From an uncultured Verrucomicrobiota bacterium (GTDB lineage: Bacteria; Verrucomicrobiota; Kiritimatiellia; CAIVKH01): a DNA stretch of 10,540 nt. Shown here piece after piece: positions 9,001-10,540 of this stretch. Each line of letters begins with the position of its first letter. Position 1 is the first letter of the stretch. The DNA lies in NCBI GenBank assembly GCA_937894535.1, contig CALBHI010000202.1, positions 1 through 10,540 on the forward strand, written 5' to 3'. Under the pieces are notes generated by a model that ran no database searches, was not told the origin of the DNA, and saw only the letters and a program-made list of their open reading frames with translations. The position numbers and the translations under genes were made by a program.

Positions 9001-9538
9001 ATCAAACTTGTTCGTCAGGTTTACCCTTGAATCCGACGCAACCGGCGTTGCCGGCGGTTGGTACCTCGATGATCTTGCCATCGTACAGGGTGGAGAAATC
9101 ATCGGCACCAACCTGCTGGGTGGGGAAATGGTGACGCTGCTTGGCGTGAACAGCGATATTGCCCTGACCAATACGATGAGCGATGCCAATGGCCTCTACA
9201 TGTTCGGCTTGCTGCCACTGGGGCAATACCAGGTCGTGTCCGGGTCCGGCGTGGTGAATCCGATCGTGATCGGACCAGGATCCTACAATGCCGGGGCCAA
9301 CATCGGGGTGGCCGTGGTCTTTAACCTGGTCAACTTCACGGTAAACGCGAATACGGTGACCTGGGATGCCATCGTGGGTGAGGACTACCAAGTCCAATAC
9401 TGCGACACGATGTTCTGTGAGCCATGGAATGATCTGGGCGCTCCGGTAACCGCCGCCACCGCGAGCGAGTCGGTTGTGGATCCCGGCCCCGTTCCATTGA
9501 TGCGTTTCTACCGGGTGTTGCTGTTGAACCAACCTTGA
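1..9538 (+). CDS. Giant modular secreted/surface protein, 5'-partial
   Basis: The reading frame is open from the left edge to TGA at 9536-9538. The ATG at 14 is probably not the start: the frame continues upstream of it, no ribosome binding site is visible, and the protein begins inside a propeller repeat with no signal peptide. Residue numbers here count from that Met. The domain order is propeller repeats, FnIII-like, Ca-binding repeats, MAM-like, carboxypeptidase-regulatory-like, three PEGA-like, a long Ca-repeat stalk, C-type-lectin-like, Kelch propeller with an inserted DNRLRE-like domain, Ca-repeat, MAM-like, carboxypeptidase-regulatory-like, and a C-terminal beta module. I see no catalytic motif (no HExxH, no sialidase Asp-boxes), no transmembrane segment, and no LPXTG or PEP-CTERM tail. 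The likely role is extracellular binding or adhesion, as an inference from the domains. The partner is unknown. No frameshift is apparent. Confidence is high for the gene and low for the precise function. Confidence 0.95.
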   Translation, partial: QNFAMVIQQGIGIEGRTEGDSPSIALDNDDQPVVAYSDLDDAGFRQIYVKRWVGEAGDLSEIGEWKRLDDQWFGLRRSASDTGVSLSIEDSRRPSVAVGPSNSIYVAWEHYGNGGTNIYLRKWDGSQWSELGDSARNLGISGQSLRPALQPVVRVGTDNLPVVAWRQSTGGGTTRVFVVKWNGSSWIGLDNSQTNGVGNGINANNPAMTINSAGNPVVAWQDSSSLQVHVWQYNGATWVNLGNQGTALANQPDLAAGPGGDLYLTWLQAPFGTNLNSQVFALRRTGASWVDMGGSSVVPGISAATGGVSRPASPKIAYAAQPSPRVVVAWLAGTNNANSVLMRQHTFSGGWTGVGGAGDVPGIARLRGSSTNLGFALSSKGVPSVVFENNETGLPEVQVYQQVLDISPPSFAGLQAAVGGTNNNVVLSWQPAIDNFSTSIVYRIYRGTSVYNCFDIPMCSTSDVFGTLIATVTNVTSFTVTGMSNYQLRCYGVRAVDSSGFADGNTVMQYAAPKQSGIECDQVDSDGDGLPDWWEFIHFGSITGAVPGADPDGDGLTNLQEFQIGTDPLNADSDGDGLSDGDEVNIHQTNPARADSDGDGLDDGFELAIGSNPRLADTNNNGLSDGDVYQLGYNNPAAAVTNLGRLLVETFETTSTTRTNWTKVIPNAFLPLNYWHLSTAEPVTRSNSIFFINDRSTNTAYRFANDPSTTNINATYSGGLPIIAALDSPLVNASSASNLFVQWKEFYALEPNTDFASVQARSAQKTNWVVVSTAVSGLSGGWAIRTANISAYAGDTNVQIRFLFTANNINNDFAGWYIDDVSVYAGVTIRGWVRNIDGAPIVGAEVSAIGRGGVTNVVNGHRLVAPGKVFAQAVTASDGSYTIHGLPMGTYYVKADEASFRAEFYHGPLFSPTYAFGNHLNPGVFSVNDVGPAGLVSLLNAGSETNCHFELEIGESRSFLGVAHTGAGTNRFPVIVDGRPTVVWNGSTTTPSFISYRTATNFNIPLNSPDWVTNPVAPNYFAALSPGQHTVGVTSNNARWTRPLLSVREGEFTSVNVVTNSGQGFVYVASLDGISHPIFLNGVPTGSNTPALIKVQAGEHVVGLVPVNNKKIAPKYVSVPLGGRTNIGFSASSINVANSSIAIDARDTFGNVITGATIILNGLMIASNDVEVGASFLTPMTLSNLRPGTHRLSVFKDGYRQSVTREITVTTSAVAYIQFALRQSDEDYDTVGDATEIAGYTNRFLFKGSDDPDVDGLNNFQEFELFRNFGIVLNPFNADSDADGMLDGDEIGYDGFLLTSNHVMYARSTLVTNAPQFTPEVRFLFKGRYLDGIANFGAGTQFVASVRGDRFEATSISHSAPLVPSVERVVTVLSGISSSVTSRAISQGHPSGSPIFADSDPSVIDTDGDDMWDGFEFTYRFMTNALGNVTRILDPIGAGENDQDPDFDGLSNHREFLGYNNAADTNDWTNPGHSDSDGDGMPDGWEYFYGLNPASAADAFTDLDNDGLPNYLEYLVGSNPLLMDTDADGLTDGDEVLLHGTNPTNPDTDGDGLFDGLEIELGTNPNNRDTDGDGMPDGFEVLDLYGNLRPVDQRLNPLDPTDADEDYDQDGLTNLEEYLVRDGLFGNTPNSFPLFDFYWNGNVAPGWQFARGEPFRYGNPVWDYSTDPFNADTDGDGIPDNVEVVRGLHPVDPIDVDDSKLIRYYPLSIFGDLDLDGAWNELENQLDTHPWNPDTDGDGLEDGEENRIFMTNPLLQDSDADGLVDGSGLPGKVGEVETLLRRRYEIVDCGGCTWSNAVELAALTAHPDDPSLLGRLAVITDAREQMEIMDLLTGAETRVALGAVSRGTSLGVFTNISRELFVYQAFGTGQPVIVSGASAQNYVYMGPDGYWGTVASNTPMSHFAVEWEGIPRTTNHYDQAENDLWQLYLPANDSYSRSRWLRVLPDVEGDLPPPRWGHAMTYVPGFEKKVLVEDTGEVKSRYHKDVGQILLDNRKLVVIGGRDGVDRYPDIWEYWINSNRWVKSAMSTVDPGALSQVVGSAPLSGLQSGVSEHSAVLLMGYSNTKLTTCPCEDVPWDCDGSQFGEPKNRPWNYGYKRSSVDLTYILGGWNDRHEYLPPEPMISIYYKSTDDQRPITERNRQDDDTDTWQAEVTRSITIREDGVVNPSRGSELVFNQVFDEISEDPDGNRVPIGDYSDIRTQSFTNTEVNAGSTVVVTTEFADNRSNKASIVRFAEFPFRLPCDSVVQALLQIDLTQLPADTTTVFTVYAEFDGFDRQSRFLNFGFGDAANDVLQRLGYFASTPLDFTITATNTGIYEIDVTTIVNEVLANGDWRGPAIGFVFVKTNGAPDFAIFRENNSRLKVAHKPSYKLPALWQRGTRIQVEQGEVPSQRKSFSMSYDYNRNRIIVFGGMDGLRVFGDTYEGQPIFGRGTGGGLDDLGDGDDTENIELDDFEDFNMRKPRLVRWTKISTDIAPSPRWGHAVTYDDVNSRMLLFGGFDASNRPLNDLWAYEPSVRTTNIVIETDDQGNTTETTNFTFEGRGWYEITEFQDSQRPSPRGGASIAFWGRAFYDRGSGNYAHENRRDLVIFGGTDGENYFNDTWIYRNTFVNYAIPGADGGRWIVVDPGGQQSRGPSPRAFAAIAFAQNGRVAPLTGTRFVVSGDPLGASTFADEPPPRVAAASTLFLFGGRTGTLPTGSDTDKDLVSDGVEHAIGGPAAGRDPRINALVTPLTNSVFDLGTSKVHVLYFTSETIPFTFTPIGTWGGQFSSWYGIPRPALADLEVLSYNERIHGFREGYMWQGHPVETSLTNQMWIIGNETLPPFETPDTNRVMYRTGVDAYSADWINMWYHRYDGQGPADDPRDAWELGRPDATSLGVKGAPPYARSGRWVYGTNLRGPYPNNGNMALYSPMFSLALPSTTATDTNANSFFLIFHEWLDLADANDRVRVDVIRPSTPADVNTRVTGADKQTLTVLPERNFAFNTTGSWRRVIVPLNSVGNESNLFVRFTLESDATGVAGGWYLDDLAIVQGGEIIGTNLLGGEMVTLLGVNSDIALTNTMSDANGLYMFGLLPLGQYQVVSGSGVVNPIVIGPGSYNAGANIGVAVVFNLVNFTVNANTVTWDAIVGEDYQVQYCDTMFCEPWNDLGAPVTAATASESVVDPGPVPLMRFYRVLLLNQP
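14..1213 (+). other. N-terminal beta-propeller-like repeats (about 7 blades)
   Basis: Residues 1-400 of the giant protein hold about seven degenerate repeats of 45-60 residues. Each has a strand of the type 'NPAMTINSAGNPVVAWQD' followed by 'VHVWQYNGATWVNLG'. Blade cores start near residues 17, 88, 143, 202, 246, 306 and 367. The 'P..A......PVVAW' then 'W.G..W..LG' pattern resembles bacterial propellers of the BNR/sialidase-like superfamily. The Asp-box SxDxGxTW of true sialidases is absent, so an enzyme is unlikely. More blades may lie upstream of the window. The repeat pattern is seen directly; the propeller fold is inferred. Confidence 0.7.
1214..1549 (+). other. Fibronectin type III-like domain
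   Basis: Residues 401-512 begin 'DISPPSFAGLQAAVGGTNN', followed by 'VVLSWQPAIDNFSTSIVYRIYRG' features: a Trp in the B strand and YRIYRG as the C strand. They end with 'CYGVRAVDSSG', the usual 'Y.V.AvD..G' F-G region of bacterial FnIII domains. The domain carries Cys449, Cys455 and Cys486, with Cys516 just after it. That is unusual for FnIII and suggests disulfide-closed loops. It probably acts as a spacer between the propeller and the Ca-binding repeats. Confidence 0.75.
1571..1912 (+). repeat. Ca-binding TSP3/EF-hand-like repeats, cluster 1
   Basis: Residues 520-632 carry five copies of an acidic 12-residue loop, such as 'DSDGDGLPDWWE', 'DPDGDGLTNLQE', 'DSDGDGLSDGDE' and 'DSDGDGLDDGFE', plus a decayed last copy 'DTNNNGLSDGD'. 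Asp at loop positions 1, 3 and 5 and Glu at 12 match the EF-hand loop and the thrombospondin type 3 repeat, so calcium binding is expected. The intervening 'GTDPLNAD' and 'GSNPRLAD' linkers are typical of bacterial surface stalks. The coding DNA is a degenerate GATxxCGATGGCGATGG-type repeat, which leaves the antisense strand free of stops and produces long spurious ORFs there. Confidence 0.9.
1937..2869 (+). other. MAM/jelly-roll-like domain plus carboxypeptidase-regulatory-like domain (first copy)
   Basis: Residues 642-822 run from 'LLVETFE' to 'FAGWYIDDVSVYAG'. An opening 'FE', a central 'ALDSPLVNASSASNLFVQW', then 'NISAYAGDTNVQIRFLF' and 'GWYIDDV' are the hallmarks of the jelly-roll MAM-like domains found beside many bacterial secreted proteins. 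It is directly followed by residues 824-952, 'VTIRGWVRNIDGAPIVGAEV' through 'ASDGSYTIHGLPMGTYYVKA', a classic carboxypeptidase-regulatory-like (CarboxypepD_reg) Greek-key module. Both are non-catalytic; the first type often binds carbohydrate or protein. The same pair recurs at the C-terminus of this protein. Confidence 0.8.
2870..3664 (+). other. Three consecutive PEGA-like beta domains
   Basis: Residues 953-1217 contain three related segments. The first (953-1055) ends 'FAALSPGQHTVGVTSNN'. The second (1061-1133) has 'HPIFLNGVPTGSNTPALIKV' then 'AGEHVVGLV'. The third (1134-1217) has 'IILNGLMIASN' then 'LRPGTHRLSVFKDGYRQSV'. The pattern 'i.lNG...g.TP..l..l.pG.H.v.v...gy' is that of PEGA domains, small surface-associated beta modules. 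The third copy is the clearest and the first the weakest. Base composition is lower in GC than in the N-terminal propeller. Confidence 0.7.
3674..5305 (+). repeat. Long Ca-binding TSP3/EF-hand-like repeat stalk, cluster 2
   Basis: Residues 1221-1764 hold about 15 acidic loops, for example 'DSDADGMLDGDE', 'DTDGDDMWDGFE', 'DSDGDGMPDGWE', 'DLDNDGLPNYLE', 'DTDADGLTDGDE', 'DTDGDGLFDGLE', 'DTDGDGIPDNVE' and 'DTDGDGLEDGEE'. Linkers are of the 'GSNPLLMD' and 'GTNPNNRD' kind. Asp 1/3/5 and Glu 12 predict calcium binding, so the block is probably a rigid Ca-dependent stalk between the PEGA-like domains and the lectin-like domain. The block is interrupted near residues 1290-1395 by a repeat-free segment, and near residues 1615-1650 by an aromatic segment 'LFDFYWNGNVAPGWQFARG'. 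Confidence 0.9.
5345..5728 (+). other. C-type-lectin-like domain (CTLD)
   Basis: Residues 1778-1905 fit the CTLD order. 'YEIVDCGGCTWSNAVELA' matches the 'Y.v....tW..A...A' opening. 'LLGRLAVITDAREQMEIMDL' matches 'GgLAtI.s..E...v..l'. 'RVALGAVSRG' matches the 'wiGl' strand, 'YQAFGTGQP' the W..gqP region, and 'NYVYMGPDGYWGTVASNTPM' followed by 'FAVEWEG' the closing 'ny..m...G.W.d.....yivE'. The Ca/sugar-binding EPN and WND motifs of classic lectins are not visible. The fold is fairly convincing, but carbohydrate binding is not shown. The Cys pair 1785/1788 (CGGC) sits at an unusual place. Confidence 0.7.
5816..8089 (+). other. Kelch-type beta-propeller, split by an inserted domain
   Basis: Six blades are recognisable by the Kelch signature 'PSPRxGHAxxY ... 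vvFGG.d. ... W.y': diglycines at residues 1996, 2103, 2406, 2492, 2586 and 2684, and blade starts such as 'PPPRWGHAMTY' (1948), 'PSQRKSFSMSY' (2385), 'PSPRWGHAVTY' (2471), 'PSPRGGASIAF' (2551) and 'PSPRAFAAIAF' (2630). Inter-blade Trp strands such as 'GGRWIVVDPGG' are present. Blades 2 and 3 are separated by about 260 residues of unrelated sequence. Blade 2 is atypical, with a Cys-rich loop (Cys2065, 2067, 2074). A Kelch propeller usually binds protein or glycan; the ligand here is unknown. Confidence 0.85.
6380..7135 (+). other. DNRLRE-like domain inserted between Kelch blades
   Basis: Residues 2123-2374 interrupt the Kelch propeller. The core (about 2205-2363) has 'NKASIVRFAEFPF', 'VVQALLQIDLTQLP', 'TVFTVYAEFDGF', 'GIYEIDVTTIVNEVLANGDW' and 'AIGFVFVKTNGAPDFAIF', ending 'NNSRLKVAHKP'. 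This is the order of the DNRLRE/CBM96-like jelly-roll found in many bacterial secreted proteins: a strand of 'a.L.l', a '.y..DvT..V..wl.g....Gf.l' segment, a 'f.s.e' segment and a final 'P.L.v.y'. The first 80 residues (2123-2204), rich in Asp, Glu and Arg, are unassigned. GC is low: I count 168 of 360 (47%) at 6361-6720. Confidence 0.6.
8096..9535 (+). other. C-terminal module set: Ca-repeat, MAM-like, carboxypeptidase-regulatory-like, terminal beta domain
   Basis: Residue 2695 opens one degenerate Ca-repeat, 'DTDKDLVSDGVE'. Residues about 2830-3026 form a second MAM/jelly-roll-like domain, with 'SFFLIFHEWLDLADANDRVR' and ending 'AGGWYLDDLAIVQG'. Residues 3027-3095, with 'TMSDANGLYMFGLLPLGQYQ', form a second carboxypeptidase-regulatory/SdrD-B-like module. 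The last about 70 residues ('FTVNANTVTWDAIVGEDYQV', then 'PWNDLG', then 'RFYRVLL') match the terminal beta module common in secreted proteins of Verrucomicrobiota and relatives. Its usual 'st.L' position is replaced by a Cys3130-x4-Cys3135 loop. Residues 2737-2829 are unassigned. Confidence 0.75.
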
Positions 9539-9541
9539 GTT

Positions 9542-9581
9542 GATTACGGACCGGTCAAAACCCATGGGCCGGTCCGTAATT
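9542..9581 (+). terminator. Perfect inverted repeat after the giant gene, possible terminator
   Basis: ATTACGGACCGG (9543-9554) pairs exactly with CCGGTCCGTAAT (9569-9580), a 12-bp stem with a 14-nt loop, extendable by a G-U pair. It begins four bases after the stop codon. The position fits a transcription end or an mRNA-stabilising 3' hairpin. The 3' side has only TTT and no proper U-tract, so intrinsic termination is uncertain. A run of seven T lies further on at 9616-9622. Confidence 0.5.
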
Positions 9582-9597
9582 TGCCCGGATATAGGCA

Positions 9598-9627
9598 TTG
9601 ACGCCGGGAAGTCGGTTTTTTTATGGT
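9598..9627 (+). promoter_or_regulatory. Possible sigma-70-type promoter for the lipoprotein gene
   Basis: TTGACG (9598-9603, five of six to TTGACA) and TATGGT (9622-9627, four of six to TATAAT) are separated by 18 bp. This would place transcription start about 9634, leaving a leader of about 30 nt before the ATG at 9665. The T7 run (9616-9622) lies in the spacer and runs into the -10 box. The match is moderate, and promoter rules in this lineage are not well established. Confidence 0.35.
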
Positions 9628-9651
9628 GTTACGAGTTAGACGTTTATCCGC

Positions 9652-9659
9652 AGAGGAGA
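9652..9659 (+). promoter_or_regulatory. Ribosome binding site deciding the lipoprotein start
   Basis: AGAGGAGA at 9652-9659 contains a full AGGAG core (9654-9658) six bases ahead of the ATG at 9665. It supports that start, which also yields a clean signal peptide. Confidence 0.75.
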
Positions 9660-9664
9660 ATTGA

Positions 9665-10540
9665 ATGAACAAGTTTGCGTCCGCAATGTTGGCCGGTTCG
9701 GTCGCCGGTCTGGTACTTCTGATCAACGCCGGTTGTGACTGGTCCAGTGGAGGAGGTACCAACGCGTTCAACACCTCGCAGGGTGCCGGTGTCTCCCTGA
9801 ACTTTTCCGGTGTGTACCGCGGCGAACTGAGTGGCGGCAAAGCGGTGGAGAAAACATCCGGCGGCAACATCCAGACCCTCACCATCTCGATGGTCGGCAA
9901 CAGTGTCACCGTGGTGGACAACCAGGGTTCGACTTACCGCGGTTCGGTCGGCGCTCCCGGACTGCTGGCCCTGCCGGATGGCACGATTCCCGCCGGAGCG
10001 GAATTCGTCCAGAGCCAGATCAGCTTCTCCGGCAAGGATGGCGTCTCCGCCCGCGACATCGAATTCGTCGGCATCCTCCACGCCGTCTCCGTCCGTGATA
10101 TTCAAGGCAAGACCACGGAGAAGATCGAAAGCAGTGGTTCGGGATCGGGCAGCACCAACTTCAACAACAGCGGTTCGTCCTCCGGCACCCAGAATACGAC
10201 GACCCGCACGACCAACAATGGCACCACCACCGAACGCGTCACCGTGACCACGGTGAACGAAGGTGATACCGTGATTACCCGCACGGAAACCATCGTGACC
10301 GACAACCAGACCGGCCAGGAAATCAGCCGCAATGTCACGACGACGCGCAGCCAGGGTTCCGGTTCCGGTTCATCGAACAACCGCTCGTCGTCATCGACCG
10401 TCCGCACCTTCACCGACTTCCAGATCAGCGAGGCGAATACGCAGTACCGCCTTGAGGGAACCTGGATCGAGCAGGGCGGTTTCACCTCGCCGGTGAAGGC
10501 CCGTTCCCCGGGTTCGTCGGGTACGATTCAGACATCGGAG
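9665..10540 (+). CDS. Putative lipoprotein with Ser/Thr/Gly-rich linker, 3'-partial
   Basis: The frame is open for 292 codons to the right edge. Residues 1-24 form a lipoprotein signal: M-N-K, a hydrophobic stretch (residues 7-22) and Cys24 in 'LLINAGC', with Asn rather than the usual Leu at -3. Asp25 follows Cys; in enterobacteria Asp at +2 retains lipoproteins in the inner membrane, but that rule may not hold here. Residues 45-145 look beta-rich ('FSGVYRGELSGG', 'TISMVGNSVTVVDNQGSTYR'). Residues 155-250 are low complexity, with Ser/Gly tracts flanking a Thr/Val block ('TERVTVTTVNEGDTVITRTE'). From 250 a second beta-like part starts ('FQISEANTQYRLEGTWIEQG'). I do not recognise a named family. 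It sits 126 bp after the giant gene on the same strand, with its own promoter candidate and ribosome binding site. Probable role: envelope-anchored protein of unknown function. Confidence 0.85.
   Translation, partial: MNKFASAMLAGSVAGLVLLINAGCDWSSGGGTNAFNTSQGAGVSLNFSGVYRGELSGGKAVEKTSGGNIQTLTISMVGNSVTVVDNQGSTYRGSVGAPGLLALPDGTIPAGAEFVQSQISFSGKDGVSARDIEFVGILHAVSVRDIQGKTTEKIESSGSGSGSTNFNNSGSSSGTQNTTTRTTNNGTTTERVTVTTVNEGDTVITRTETIVTDNQTGQEISRNVTTTRSQGSGSGSSNNRSSSSTVRTFTDFQISEANTQYRLEGTWIEQGGFTSPVKARSPGSSGTIQTSE

Noticed and set aside
9583..9622. Intrinsic terminator made of CCCGG/CCGGG plus the T7 run
   Set aside because: Only a 5-bp stem with a 15-nt loop, and seven bases separate it from the T run. 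It is too weak to call.
9831..10247. 138-codon + strand ORF overlapping the lipoprotein gene
   Set aside because: It is a shifted frame of the lipoprotein gene, which has a ribosome binding site, a signal peptide and an open frame. The shadow product is Arg/Pro/Ser-rich noise.

Overview
The window is almost entirely one very large secreted or cell-surface protein gene on the + strand. It is open at the left edge and stops at 9538, giving at least 3,178 codons in view. After a 126-bp spacer comes the 5' part of a second + strand gene, a probable lipoprotein that runs off the right edge. I see no RNA genes, mobile elements or CRISPR, and no convincing gene on the minus strand.

Organism (inference): the style points to the PVC superphylum, most likely Verrucomicrobiota or a neighbour such as Kiritimatiellota or Lentisphaerota. 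The signs are the very long modular protein, the abundance of Thr-Asn dipeptides, the EF-hand-like 'DTDGDGLPDGWE' repeats, and a C-terminal module of the form 'VTWDAIVGEDYQVQY...W.DLG...FYRV'. No marker gene is present to confirm this.

Layout of the giant protein (residues counted from the Met codon at 14): about seven beta-propeller-type repeats (1-400); a fibronectin-III-like domain (401-512); Ca-binding thrombospondin-3/EF-hand-like repeats (520-632); a MAM/jelly-roll-like domain (642-822); a carboxypeptidase-regulatory-like domain (824-952); three PEGA-like domains (953-1217); a long second block of Ca-binding repeats (1221-1764) interrupted by a separate beta-rich segment (about 1290-1395); a C-type-lectin-like domain (1778-1905); a Kelch propeller (about 1935-2692) that carries a DNRLRE-like domain inside it (about 2123-2374); one more Ca-repeat; a second MAM-like domain; a second carboxypeptidase-regulatory-like domain; and a C-terminal beta module. 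The order propeller, Ca-repeat, MAM-like, carboxypeptidase-regulatory-like occurs twice, near the N-terminus and at the C-terminus.

No enzymatic motif was found. The parts suggest an extracellular binding or adhesion protein: propellers, lectin-like and jelly-roll domains as binding heads, and Ca-stiffened repeats and PEGA/FnIII domains as stalk. The gene ends at a perfect 12-bp inverted repeat. The downstream lipoprotein gene appears to have its own promoter-like sequence and a good ribosome binding site, so it may be transcribed separately. Any functional link between the two genes rests only on adjacency and shared strand.
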